Assembly: GCA_038240835.1 (NCBI GenBank)
Contig: JBBRGJ010000018.1
Span: 1 to 32,582, forward strand
Origin: JBAXTE01 sp038240835
GTDB lineage: Bacteria; Bacteroidota; Bacteroidia; Bacteroidales; WCHB1-69
DNA length: 32,582 bases
Direction: 5' to 3'
Positions within the stretch are counted from its first letter, which is position 1. Each line of letters begins with the position of its first letter. Positions 1 through 7,823 of the stretch are shown here, in pieces. A program made the translations under genes and the position numbers. The notes beneath the pieces are model-generated. The model had not been told where the DNA came from, made no database searches, and was given only the letters and a program-made list of their open reading frames with translations.

Positions 1-291
1 TATTTGGCCATCGAAAATGCAAAATATATCTTCAACAATATGAAAAATATTGGCGATGAGGTAGAGTTCAAAAAAGATGGATTGATTCAAAAACGTGCTC
101 AAAAAGTGGTGGATGATGCGTTGAATACATTGACTAAAATAGAAAAAGAAGGCCTGTTTTCAGCACTTGAAAAAGGAATGTTTGGCGATGTAAAACGTCC
201 CAAAAATGGAGGAAAAGGTCTTGCTGGCGTTGCCGAAAAAGGAGCGAATTACTTTAATCCGTTTGTGGAGATTATGAAGGGTAAAGTGTAA
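1..291 (+). CDS. kamD: D-lysine 5,6-aminomutase alpha subunit, C-terminal part (5' end outside window)
   Basis: The frame is open from base 1 to the TAA at 289-291, giving the last 96 codons of a longer protein. The tail, with LFSALEKGMFGDVKRP, a GGKGL turn and a final YFNPFVEIM, matches what I know of the C-terminus of KamD, the large subunit of adenosylcobalamin- and PLP-dependent lysine 5,6-aminomutase, which moves the terminal amino group of beta-lysine (or D-lysine) during lysine fermentation. The partner subunit kamE lies 589 bp downstream, which supports the call. The two subunits are normally adjacent, so the gap is unusual. The catalytic core is upstream and cannot be inspected. Confidence 0.85.
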   Translation, partial: YLAIENAKYIFNNMKNIGDEVEFKKDGLIQKRAQKVVDDALNTLTKIEKEGLFSALEKGMFGDVKRPKNGGKGLAGVAEKGANYFNPFVEIMKGKV

Positions 292-294
292 AAT

Positions 295-392
295 GAGGTG
301 CAGGGTGAATGGTTCAGGGTGAATGGTTCAGGGTGAATGGTGAATGGTGAAAGGTTCAGGGTGAATGGTGCAGGGTGCATGGAAAAGGGTGT
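295..392. repeat. short degenerate tandem repeat between kamD and the four-helix-bundle gene
   Basis: A 14-base unit CAGGGTGAATGGTT is repeated head to tail from 301 (units at 301, 315 and 329) and then decays into shorter GGTGAATGG and GGTGCAGGGTGCATGG variants to about 392. There is no open frame here. From memory, similar low-complexity tracts often sit beside four-helix-bundle genes in Bacteroidota, but I cannot check that here. It separates kamD from the rest of its operon. Confidence 0.85.
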
Positions 393-416
393 TTGTTATT
401 TAAAAATGAAATTTAG

Positions 417-779
417 ATGAGTTCAGTTAAGTGTTTTGAGGATTTAGATATTTGGAAAGACGGGGTGAGCCTTTCTTTGCAAGTGTATGAGCAGCTCAAA
501 GATTGTCGTGATTTTGGATTTCGAGATCAAATGCAACGCTCTGCTATTTCTGTGCCATCAAATATTGCTGAGGGTTTCGAAAGACAAACAAACAAGGAGT
601 TCATTCAATACTTATTTATTGCAAAAGGATCTTGTGGTGAATTAAGAACTCAACTGTACATCGCATCGAAAGTTAAAGTCATAAATGAAGAAGTTGCCAA
701 GAAGATGATTGAAGAAGCAAAAGTATTATCAGCAAAAATTTACAAGTTAATTCAATATAGAAAATCGATTATAAGTTAA
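417..779 (+). CDS. four-helix-bundle protein (S23-ribosomal / TIGR02436-like)
   Basis: 120 residues, all helical in character. CFEDLDIWKDGVSLSLQVYE near the N-terminus, then RDFGFRDQMQRSAISVPSNIAEGFER and GSCGELRTQLYIA, are the hallmark segments of the four-helix-bundle family first found inside intervening sequences of bacterial 23S rRNA. Family members are small, often dispersed in Bacteroidota genomes, and have no established biochemical role. The gene sits between kamD and kamE and has no functional link to lysine fermentation, so it probably arrived as an insertion together with the tandem repeat just upstream. The ATG at 417 gives full family length. It may be co-transcribed with the kam genes simply because of where it is. 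Confidence 0.85.
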   Translation: MSSVKCFEDLDIWKDGVSLSLQVYEQLKDCRDFGFRDQMQRSAISVPSNIAEGFERQTNKEFIQYLFIAKGSCGELRTQLYIASKVKVINEEVAKKMIEEAKVLSAKIYKLIQYRKSIIS

Positions 780-880
780 AATCTGGATAAATGAACCGTG
801 TACCCTTTCTCTTGTACCAGTTTCAAGTATTAAATTTAAATTTAAAATAAAAATTAAAAGTATAAAATAAATATAAACAT

Positions 881-1672
881 ATGAGCGGAGGATTATATTC
901 AATGGAGGGACGTGATTTTGATATCACGCTCGACCTAAAAAAAATAAAGCCATATGGCGACACCATGAACGACGGCAAAACTCAAATTAGTTTTACATTG
1001 CCAGTTCCCTGTACCGACGAAGCAATTGAGGCTGCTAAATTACTGATGAAAAAAATGGGATTTGAAAATCCTCAAGTGGTTTTTTATAAAGAACTAACCG
1101 AAGGATTTACTTTTTTCAACTGTTATGGAACTTGTACACATTCAATTGATTATACCACAATTCATGTACCAAAAGTTGAATCTACAGTAATGGATATGCA
1201 CGAAACCGATGATTTTATCAGAGAGAATATTGGTCGTAAAATCATCGTAATTGGCGCAAGTACTGGTACTGATGCTCATACTGTGGGAATTGATGCAATT
1301 ATGAACATGAAAGGATATGCGGGTCACTACGGATTAGAGCGTTACGAAATGATTGAAGCGCTTAACATGGGTAGCCAAGTGCCTAACGATGAGTTCATTG
1401 CCAAAGCTATTGAGATGAAAGCCGATGTGCTTTTGGTTTCACAAACGGTGACTCAAAAAGATGTTCACATTCAGAATCTTACCGAATTGGTGGAGATGCT
1501 TGAAGCTGAAGGTTTGCGAGATAAAGTGATTTTGATTTGTGGTGGTCCACGGATTTCACACGAGTTGGGTCAAGAGCTAGGTTATGATGCAGGTTTCAGC
1601 ATGAACTCTTATGCCGATGACGTGGCCTCTTATGCGGCTCAGGAGTTAGATAGAAGATTGAAAAGTAAATAA
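881..1672 (+). CDS. kamE: D-lysine 5,6-aminomutase beta subunit
   Basis: 263 residues, the usual size for the cobalamin-binding small subunit of lysine 5,6-aminomutase. The B12 motif DAHTVG gives Asp131 and His133, His133 being the lower axial cobalt ligand, and Lys144 in NMKGYAGHYG is the lysine that forms the Schiff base with PLP. These numbers are identical to those of the Clostridium sticklandii enzyme as I know it. Together with KamD it converts L-beta-lysine to 3,5-diaminohexanoate. The start at 881 leaves the N-terminal region complete. The CoA-transferase gene follows after 17 bp. About 100 bp upstream is AT-rich with no clear Shine-Dalgarno sequence and no obvious promoter, so expression may depend on readthrough from kamD or on an unrecognised promoter. 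Confidence 0.95.
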   Translation: MSGGLYSMEGRDFDITLDLKKIKPYGDTMNDGKTQISFTLPVPCTDEAIEAAKLLMKKMGFENPQVVFYKELTEGFTFFNCYGTCTHSIDYTTIHVPKVESTVMDMHETDDFIRENIGRKIIVIGASTGTDAHTVGIDAIMNMKGYAGHYGLERYEMIEALNMGSQVPNDEFIAKAIEMKADVLLVSQTVTQKDVHIQNLTELVEMLEAEGLRDKVILICGGPRISHELGQELGYDAGFSMNSYADDVASYAAQELDRRLKSK

Positions 1673-1689
1673 AATAACCAAAGAATATT

Positions 1690-2349
1690 ATGGATAAAAA
1701 ACAGATCAGAGAAGTTATCGCTAGACGTATTGCGCTAGAACTTCAAGATGGAGATGTAGTAAATTTAGGAATAGGTTTGCCAACATTGGTTCCAGATTAC
1801 TTACCCAAAGGGATTAAACTTACCCTTCAGTCTGAAAATGGATTGCTCGGTATGGGTGGCACTCCTGAAGAGGGAAAAGAAGATTTGAATCTTATCAATG
1901 CTGGAGGTGGTTTTATTACAGCTCTTTCGGGTGCTTCTGCATTTGATAGCGCATTGTCGTTTGCGGTTATCCGTGGGGGACATGTGGATGTAACCGTTTT
2001 GGGTGCTATGCAAGTGGACGAAAAAGGTGATTTGGCAAACTGGATGATTCCTGGTAAAAAAACGCCTGGTATGGGCGGTGCAATGGATTTGTTGGTGGGT
2101 GCCAAAAAAGTAATTTTAGCCATGGAACATACTGCGGGTGGATCGCATAAAATCCTTAAAAAATGCACTTTGCCACTTACTGCTGCCGGACAAGTAGATT
2201 TAATTGTCACAGAGATGGGCGTGATGGAAATTACACCTCAAGGGATTGTGTTAAAAGAGATTCATCCAGAGTTTACCGTGGATGAGGTCCAAGCACAAAC
2301 TGAAGCAAAATTGATTGTTTCCAAGGATTTGATTCCAATGAAGATGTAA
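1690..2349 (+). CDS. atoA: acetate/butyrate-acetoacetate CoA-transferase, beta subunit
   Basis: 219 residues with the family I CoA-transferase beta-subunit layout: a GDVVNLGIGLPTLVPDYLP N-terminal segment, the catalytic glutamate in the SENG motif (Glu49), then GGGFITALSGASAFDSALSF and GGHVDVTVLGAMQVDEKGDLANW. The enzyme moves CoA between acetoacetyl-CoA or butyryl-CoA and a short-chain acid, the last steps of lysine fermentation to butyrate and acetate. The alpha subunit (atoD) is absent from this window although both are needed for activity; it presumably lies upstream in the same cluster, as I recall for the split arrangement in Porphyromonas. The thiolase gene follows 52 bp downstream. 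Succinyl-CoA:3-ketoacid transferase is the main alternative name. Confidence 0.92.
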   Translation: MDKKQIREVIARRIALELQDGDVVNLGIGLPTLVPDYLPKGIKLTLQSENGLLGMGGTPEEGKEDLNLINAGGGFITALSGASAFDSALSFAVIRGGHVDVTVLGAMQVDEKGDLANWMIPGKKTPGMGGAMDLLVGAKKVILAMEHTAGGSHKILKKCTLPLTAAGQVDLIVTEMGVMEITPQGIVLKEIHPEFTVDEVQAQTEAKLIVSKDLIPMKM

Positions 2350-2401
2350 TCTTTTTTCAAAATCATATAGTAGTCGAAATTAACTTATAAAACATATTAA
2401 G

Positions 2402-3607
2402 ATGAGCAAAGTTTTTATTGTAGCCGCCAAACGTACGGCCGTAGGAAAATTTAGCGGAACTATTGCTGGCGTGAGCGCTGCTGAGTTGGGTTCCATTGTA
2501 ATTAAGAATATTCTTGAAGAGACTAAAATCGATCCTTCAAAAATTGATGAAGTGATTGTGGGAAATATCCTCTCTGCAGGACAAAAACAAGGTATTGCCC
2601 GTCAGGCTGCCATTAAAGCTGGAATTCCTCAAGAGGTTCCTGCTTATGGATTGAATATGATTTGCGGTAGCGGAATGAAGTCTGTTTTAAACGCATACTC
2701 CAACATCAAGGCAGGCGAAGCAGATCTTATCATTGCTGGCGGAACTGAGTCCATGTCTGGGGCTGCATTTGCAATGCCTGCTTCCATTAGAAATGGTGTT
2801 AAAATGGGCGACCTAAAAGTTGTTGATACGATGATTCTTGATGGATTAACGGATGCTTTTAGTGAAACTCACATGGGCCTAACAGCCGAAAATATTGCCG
2901 ATAAGTATGGTATTACTCGCGAACAACAAGATGCTTTTTCATACAAATCTCAACAAAAAGCATCCAAAGCAATTGATGGCGGTAAGTTTAAAGCTGAGAT
3001 AGTTCCAGTGCAAGTAGTCACTCGAAAAGAGACAATTATATTTGATACGGATGAATTTGTAAATCGCACCACTACTCCTGAAAAATTAGCGTCGCTTCGC
3101 CCTGCTTTCAAAAAAGATGGTTCTGTTACTGCCGGAAATGCTTCTGGAATCAACGATGGTGCTTCTTTTGTGATGGTGGCTTCCGAAAAAGCAGTGAAAG
3201 AGTTTGGATTAACTCCTTTGGTGGAAATTATTGCCGTTGGCCAAGGGGGCGTAGATCCTTCTATTATGGGAATGGGTCCTGTTCCTGCAATCAAAAATGC
3301 ACTGAGCAAAACGGATCTTAAATTATCAGACATCGATGTTTTGGAACTTAACGAAGCATTTGCTGCTCAATCCTTGGGTGTAATTACTCAACTTTGCGCC
3401 GATCATGGGGTGAAAAAAGAGTGGTTTGACGAAGTTTGTAATGTAAATGGTGGCGCTATTGCTTTAGGTCATCCTATTGGAGCTTCTGGAAACAGAATCA
3501 CCGTTAGCTTAATTCATGAAATGAAACGTACTGGTAAAAAATATGGCTTAGCTTCACTCTGCATTGGCGGAGGAATGGGAACTGCTATTATTTTGAAAAA
3601 CTTATAA
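2402..3607 (+). CDS. atoB: acetyl-CoA C-acetyltransferase (thiolase)
   Basis: 401 residues, the full length of a degradative or biosynthetic thiolase. The nucleophilic cysteine is Cys88 in NMICGSGMKS; the second-half motifs are GHPIGASG with His357 and CIGGGMG with Cys387. NEAFAAQSLGV is also conserved. It splits acetoacetyl-CoA into two acetyl-CoA or runs in reverse. Lying directly behind the CoA-transferase and kamE, it fits the last carbon steps of lysine fermentation. It is the final gene of the operon, since an intrinsic terminator starts 8 bp after its stop. Which thiolase subclass it is cannot be told from the sequence alone. Confidence 0.95.
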   Translation: MSKVFIVAAKRTAVGKFSGTIAGVSAAELGSIVIKNILEETKIDPSKIDEVIVGNILSAGQKQGIARQAAIKAGIPQEVPAYGLNMICGSGMKSVLNAYSNIKAGEADLIIAGGTESMSGAAFAMPASIRNGVKMGDLKVVDTMILDGLTDAFSETHMGLTAENIADKYGITREQQDAFSYKSQQKASKAIDGGKFKAEIVPVQVVTRKETIIFDTDEFVNRTTTPEKLASLRPAFKKDGSVTAGNASGINDGASFVMVASEKAVKEFGLTPLVEIIAVGQGGVDPSIMGMGPVPAIKNALSKTDLKLSDIDVLELNEAFAAQSLGVITQLCADHGVKKEWFDEVCNVNGGAIALGHPIGASGNRITVSLIHEMKRTGKKYGLASLCIGGGMGTAIILKNL

Positions 3608-3614
3608 TCAATTA

Positions 3615-3643
3615 GGGGCTGTTGCTTTGCGGCAGCCCCTTTA
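3615..3643 (+). terminator. intrinsic terminator after the thiolase gene
   Basis: GGGGCTG (3615-3621) pairs with CAGCCCC (3633-3639) around an 11-base loop and is followed by a short T run. It ends the lysine-fermentation operon. The next gene starts 13 bp later, so that gene may need a promoter inside this short interval or may depend on incomplete termination. Confidence 0.8.
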
Positions 3644-3655
3644 TACCACACTAAT

Positions 3656-4558
3656 ATGAAAAAAATAATATTCTCGTTTTTAAGTTTATTGATTGTTTTT
3701 GCCTTCAACGGTTATTCTCAATCGTATATTCCGATGTTACAATCTGGCAGTCAATGGAATGTGTTGCGGGATGGAGCAAATCCTACTCACTATACTGAAA
3801 TTTACAAAGTAGATATCGATACGATTATCGATGCGAAACTGTGCAAAAAAATTGTTTCATCTAGGGATTCTTCCTCTTCGGCAGTTTATAATTTCAGCTG
3901 CTATATGTACGAAGATACCACAACTCGAAAAATTTATAATTTTGATAGTCAGTTCAATCAAAAATTTTATTTTGATTTTAACGTTCAGGTGGGAGATAGC
4001 CTGTTTATAGCAGCACCTTTGTATGAATTTGAATCCTGCGATACATTTATCGTCTCCCAAGTCAGTACTATCGAAATAGGGGGTGTCAATCGAAAAAGAA
4101 TTACACTTAGTTATTTTTCCAACTCGACCGAGTACACCAATGCAGATGTTTGGATTGAAGGAATTGGATCTTATCACGGACTTGTTTATGGCGCTGTATC
4201 GCCAGAATATATTGGATCGCAATACAATCTTTTATGTTTTAGTGTCAATAAGTTGTTGATTTATGAAAATTCAATTTTCAACTACTGTTACTCCGACAAT
4301 GTTGGAATCGAAATAGTGGATAAAGATGATGTTTGGTTATATCCAAATCCTGTAATCGATCTGCTGAATGTCTGTAATCTATATCACAGAAAAATACAGA
4401 TACAAGTTTTTGATTTGTTGGGTCGTTTGGTTTTTCAGCAAAATTTATCCGAAACAGACAATCAGATTTCATTGCCAAATCTCAAAGCTGGAATGTATAA
4501 TGTATTGATCTATCATGATAATACCGTGATTGCCTCGAAGAAGATTGTCAAAAATTAG
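3656..4558 (+). CDS. secreted protein with type A T9SS C-terminal sorting domain
   Basis: 300 residues. Residues 1-22 are a signal peptide: two lysines, a hydrophobic core and a GYSQ cleavage region. The middle (about 23-205) is a beta-rich region of unknown function that I do not recognise. The last 85 residues form a type A type IX secretion sorting domain: VWLYPNPVIDLLNV, then IQVFDLLGRLVFQQ, LPNLKAGMYNVLI and a terminal KKIVKN. Such proteins cross the outer membrane through the T9SS and are processed and attached to the surface or released. The T9SS-related PorE-like gene lies downstream on the other strand. The substrate or role of the passenger domain is unknown. Confidence 0.85.
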   Translation: MKKIIFSFLSLLIVFAFNGYSQSYIPMLQSGSQWNVLRDGANPTHYTEIYKVDIDTIIDAKLCKKIVSSRDSSSSAVYNFSCYMYEDTTTRKIYNFDSQFNQKFYFDFNVQVGDSLFIAAPLYEFESCDTFIVSQVSTIEIGGVNRKRITLSYFSNSTEYTNADVWIEGIGSYHGLVYGAVSPEYIGSQYNLLCFSVNKLLIYENSIFNYCYSDNVGIEIVDKDDVWLYPNPVIDLLNVCNLYHRKIQIQVFDLLGRLVFQQNLSETDNQISLPNLKAGMYNVLIYHDNTVIASKKIVKN

Positions 4559-4689
4559 ACTTCGAAAAATTAGACCTCATGATATATATAGTACTTCCAA
4601 AATTTAGTTGCTAAATTATCACGTATGATTTGAACTTGTTTTTTCCACATAAAAGCGAGTAAAGTCAACAAATATTTCATTAAAGATTA

Positions 4690-4965
4690 GGTTCTACTAT
4701 CATTTGAGTGGAAAAGATCACAGATGTCAAATTGTTATTTCAAAATTGTCATGCTGTCACGATAGCTATCGTGATAATCGAAGTATTACAGTGAAAGCCT
4801 TTTGAATGCCCTTCCCCTTCGAGTGCCTCAGGGCAGGCTTTAAACCCGATAGCAATCGGCACAGGGTGACAATGAAATAAATAAGCTCATACTTTAAACA
4901 TGAAAAACTTTGTTATAGCATTTCCACTCAATTGGCTCCGCCGTCCTTCGGTTCTTAGTAGAACC
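4690..4965. repeat. inverted pair of a short motif, right copy carrying a 25-base insert
   Basis: The left copy, on the minus strand, reads GGTTCTACTA (4690-4699), a short spacer, then TGAGTGGAAA (4705-4714). The right copy reads TTTCCACTCA (4921-4930) and TAGTAGAACC (4956-4965). The 5-base AATGA spacer of the simple form is replaced in the right copy by a 25-base sequence containing GGCTCCGCCGTCCTTCGG. A third simple copy lies at 7798-7823. The 25-base insert recurs exactly at 14608-14632. Confidence 0.75.
4748..4873. repeat. dispersed REP-like hairpin unit (copy E)
   Basis: The unit starts GTCATGCTG, carries the perfect 18-base palindrome TCACGATAGCTATCGTGA at 4757-4774 followed by TAATCGAAG, and ends with a CCCTTCGAG arm, a CCTCAGGGCAGGC hairpin and CAGGGTGACA. 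It shares arm sequences with the larger copies near 7.3-7.8 and 26.6-27.9 kb. No open frame is present. Confidence 0.75.
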
Positions 4966-4983
4966 AAAGATTACATGTTTTAA

Positions 4984-7056
4984 TCATCGTTTGATAATAA
5001 CAAAGACAGTTCTCCTGTTTTTGGAGCGACCTTCTTCTGAATCGTTGGTTTCCACTGGTTTTGTTTTGCCATAACCTTTGTAAGTGAGTCTGGAGCCCTC
5101 AATTCCATTTGAGAGAATGTAATCATACACCGATTTTGCACGGTTTTCAGAAAGTGTCATGTTGTCGACATCTTTTCCAATATTATCTGTATGTCCCTGT
5201 ATTTGAACTACTACGGATGGATTGTCTGTGAGAAAATCAACAAAGGCATCAATCACTAATTTTGATTCCTGATTTAAATCGAATGAGTTTGTCTCAAAAT
5301 AGATGTCGTTCAGTTTGTAACTTTTCCCTTCTTCAATCGGACTGATGGCAAAATCTACTTCATGTTTTATCGACGCTGTCGTATCTTTAGAATCTATATA
5401 TTTGGTTTCGTATGCATATCCCTCTTTCTTTACGGTGAGCACATAATCGTTTTTTTGGAGGGCTACGGTTGCATATTTCCCTGTTGAGGTTTCAATCGGA
5501 ATTTGAATGACCGATTTAGTCTCTGTATTTTTCAACTCTACGATGGCTTTCATCGGTTCGCCATTTTCGGAAGTGACTTCTCCTTTTATCACCACTACTT
5601 TTTGAGGACGGGCTTCGGCGTATAAATCAAAGGTGTATAAATCGAAATTTCCAGAAATATCAGAACTGTAATACCCTTTTGTTCCATCGGTGCTGACAAA
5701 GAATCCTACATCATCTCCTTCGGTATTGATTGGAACTCCAATGTTTTTTGGTTTCATCCACTTTCCATTTACCTCCATTTTGGAAAAGAAAATATCCATT
5801 TTATCTACTCTGGCATGACCATCTGACGAGAAATATAAAGTTTGACTATCACTATGAATGAAAGGAGTTTTTTCATCCTTTACAGAGTTTATCTCGTCGC
5901 TCAAAGGCGCTGCTTTTCCCCAACTGCCATCTGGATTTCTGTATGAAACGTATATCTCGAGTCCCTTTTTTTTAGAATCTCTGTCGGTGATAAAATAAAG
6001 TGTTTTGCCATCAGCGCTTATGCTTGGTTGTGTTTCCCAGGTGTTTGGACTGTTTATATTTGGACCAAGGTTTTTGATAGGTGACCACTCTTCGTCCAAA
6101 AATTCGGAGCAATACAAATCACTGTTTGGATATCCATTAATCATATTTACTTTGGCAAAAATCATCAAACGGTTGTCAACGGTAATGGTGGGACTTCCTT
6201 CATTTTCTCCTTTGTTAAACGGTGATGGCATTGGGGTTCCATTGTCAAATCGTTGGTTGGAATCGCGAAAGCTGATGTAAAAAAACTCTTTAGGTTTTGT
6301 GTCAGCCATATATCCTCTTTGTTTTTCGGGCATAAGCACGCGGGTGTAAAAACAAATTTCATCATCGGGAGAAATACAAAATAGGTATTCGTGATTTTCG
6401 GACGAGACTCCTTCTACCTTTTTTAAATTAAACGGAACTGGATTGTTTAAAACCTTATCCAAAAAAATACAATATTCATAATGATTTTTTGCTTCATTGA
6501 TATCGTTTTCATATTTATCATTTTCTGCATTTTTGATAAAATAGTCGAAAGGAATGGCTGCTTGTTTGTATTTTTCTTGCGAAAACAACAGTTTTCCTAA
6601 GTGGAAATAAGCAATAATTTTCACATCTTTGCAGGCCGCAATTGCACTGGCAAAATTGTTAGTTGCATTGCTAATGATTGAGTTTCTGTAGGTGTCCGAA
6701 GTGTTTGCTCCTTTGCCTGGCATTTGAGCATCGAGTTTGTCGAGTTGTTTTAAATTAATAATCCCCATCAGATAAAAAGATTCAGCAAAAGTGGGTTCCT
6801 CTTCGGCTACTTCCATAAGCAAGGTAGTTGCTTCTGAAAATTTCCGCTCTTGGTATAACTTTGTTGCTTTTTGGAACGATTTGCGAGCACCTTTGCCGAT
6901 TTTTTGCTCGGTGGTGCAGCCATCGTCAGCAGTTTCATCTTCATCATCTTGCGAAAAAACTTGTGACGAAAGAACCATCAGTGCGATAATGAAAAATATT
7001 TTTGTAATATTCCAGTTATGAGTCATATTTTGAGGTTTTTTTATTTGTTGAATCAT
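4984..7056 (-). CDS. PorE-like outer-membrane protein: TPR, PD40/WD40-like propeller, CarboxypepD_reg and OmpA domains
   Basis: 690 residues if translated from 7056. Met11 (7026) is an alternative start giving a tighter signal peptide, MTHNWNITKIFFIIALMVLS ending near VFSQ. After an acidic stretch come TPR-like helices (about 50-200), a beta-propeller of PD40-type repeats (about 215-490; PSISADGKTLYFITDRD, TPFIHSDSQTLYFSSDG, VGFFVSTDGTKGYYSSD), a carboxypeptidase regulatory-like beta domain (about 492-580) and an OmpA peptidoglycan-binding domain (about 585-690; GHTDNIG, LSENRAKSV, NRRTVFV). This domain order is that of PorE, a periplasmic or outer-membrane component that anchors the type IX secretion machinery to peptidoglycan. 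Similar paralogues exist in Bacteroidota, so it may be a relative rather than PorE itself. Its nearest neighbours are two T9SS cargo genes. Confidence 0.85.
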   Translation of the reverse strand: MIQQIKKPQNMTHNWNITKIFFIIALMVLSSQVFSQDDEDETADDGCTTEQKIGKGARKSFQKATKLYQERKFSEATTLLMEVAEEEPTFAESFYLMGIINLKQLDKLDAQMPGKGANTSDTYRNSIISNATNNFASAIAACKDVKIIAYFHLGKLLFSQEKYKQAAIPFDYFIKNAENDKYENDINEAKNHYEYCIFLDKVLNNPVPFNLKKVEGVSSENHEYLFCISPDDEICFYTRVLMPEKQRGYMADTKPKEFFYISFRDSNQRFDNGTPMPSPFNKGENEGSPTITVDNRLMIFAKVNMINGYPNSDLYCSEFLDEEWSPIKNLGPNINSPNTWETQPSISADGKTLYFITDRDSKKKGLEIYVSYRNPDGSWGKAAPLSDEINSVKDEKTPFIHSDSQTLYFSSDGHARVDKMDIFFSKMEVNGKWMKPKNIGVPINTEGDDVGFFVSTDGTKGYYSSDISGNFDLYTFDLYAEARPQKVVVIKGEVTSENGEPMKAIVELKNTETKSVIQIPIETSTGKYATVALQKNDYVLTVKKEGYAYETKYIDSKDTTASIKHEVDFAISPIEEGKSYKLNDIYFETNSFDLNQESKLVIDAFVDFLTDNPSVVVQIQGHTDNIGKDVDNMTLSENRAKSVYDYILSNGIEGSRLTYKGYGKTKPVETNDSEEGRSKNRRTVFVIIKR

Positions 7057-7079
7057 CTTAGATTGTCTCGATTTCTCCC

Positions 7080-7087
7080 CAAAGATA
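7080..7087 (-). promoter_or_regulatory. Bacteroidota -7 element upstream of the PorE-like gene
   Basis: Reads TATCTTTG on the minus strand, a match to TAnnTTTG. The expected transcription start near 7073 leaves a leader of about 17 bases to the ATG at 7056, or about 47 to the alternative start at 7026. No convincing -33 TTTG was seen at the ideal distance. Confidence 0.55.
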
Positions 7088-7283
7088 CAAACAATTTTTC
7101 AACCATAATATTTCATGTTTTGATATTTTACTCAAAATAATCTGTATAATTTTATCCTAAACCATAAATCCAAAACTTCACAGAATATCAAGCAATTCCG
7201 ATTCTCTAAATGCGAAGAAAAAAGTCTCATGATCTTCGGCGTAAAATCGTTTTCAGTATTTAAAGAATTATAAGACTACTTTT

Positions 7284-7510
7284 GATTTTTCTACTTTTCT
7301 GGTCTTCCTGTCACGATAGCTATCGTGATAATCGAAGGACTTCAAAAAGTGCTTTCCAAAAATGCTTTTTCTTTAATACTTCGATTAACTCAGTATGACA
7401 ATCATAAAAGCGCTAATAATAAACACCTTAAATTGCAAATATTGGCAAATTTTCCCACTGTCATCAACCTTTTGTTCCCAAAAAATTTGGATAAAGTCTA
7501 CCAATGACAG
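7284..7510 (+). repeat. dispersed composite repeat, copy A
   Basis: It contains the palindrome TCACGATAGCTATCGTGA at 7311-7328, followed by TAATCGAAGGACTTC, a CTTCGATTAACTCAGTATGAC arm, then GCAAATATTGGCAAATTTTC and an ending CCAATGACAG. Its reverse complement matches copy D (27586-27812) along almost its whole length, except that the 18-base palindrome occupies the other arm in copy D. Confidence 0.8.
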
Positions 7511-7519
7511 ATTAAAAAA

Positions 7520-7763
7520 ACCATTTCTGCTTTTTCTCCTTATAGAGTCATCCTGAGCCTGTCGAAGGACTTCATAAGTTTATACTATGTATACTTCGAC
7601 AGGTCCACCATTGGTGGATAAATTTATCCTCAAAAGGAGGGCTCAGTATGACCGTTAAAAGAACACGACTACACTGTTTGTATTTAGTTGCAAATATTGG
7701 TGAATTTATCACTGTCATCAACCCTTTATTCCCAAAAAAATTGAATGAAATCTCAGCATGACA
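7520..7763 (+). repeat. dispersed composite repeat, copy B
   Basis: It starts with CATCCTGAGCCTGTCGAAGG and ends near CTCAGCATGAC. Its reverse complement matches copy C (26656-26878) closely. Copy B carries an extra block at about 7598-7635 made of three small hairpins: TCCACCATTGGTGGA, GGATAAATTTATCC and CCTCAAAAGGAGG. Copy C lacks this block. Confidence 0.8.
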
Positions 7764-7797
7764 TTTTTTAAATATCAATTTTGATGTTTGTATTTTC

Positions 7798-7823
7798 TTT
7801 TCCACGCAAATGTTAGTAGAACC
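7798..7823 (+). repeat. third copy of the 26-base motif (simple form)
   Basis: It starts TTTTCCACGCAAATG and ends TAGTAGAACC. It is the same motif as the left member (on the opposite strand) of the 4690/4921 pair, differing at two positions and lacking the 25-base insert. Confidence 0.65.

Larger units (their letters stand above)
4559..4983. other. gene-free interval between two convergent genes, filled by repeats
   Basis: I see no coding frame here. The interval holds an inverted pair of a 26-base motif (4690-4714 and 4921-4965) and one hairpin unit of the dispersed REP-like family (4748-4873). No clear T-tailed terminator was found for either flanking gene, so the repeat hairpins may serve that purpose. 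Confidence 0.7.

Noticed and set aside
292..392. CRISPR array
   Set aside because: Units are 14 bases, contiguous and degenerate, without unique spacers and with no cas gene nearby.
417..779. Ribosomal protein S23
   Set aside because: The family was once labelled so because of its location in 23S rRNA intervening sequences; there is no rRNA here and no evidence of a ribosomal role.
1827..2210. 127-codon minus-strand frame inside the CoA-transferase gene
   Set aside because: It is a shadow of a well-supported gene, with no recognisable motif and no promoter.
2950..3333. 127-codon minus-strand frame inside the thiolase gene
   Set aside because: Antisense shadow; composition reflects the codon bias of the thiolase frame.
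7572..7805. 77-codon frame in the repeat region
   Set aside because: It spans repeat copy B and contains no conserved protein sequence.
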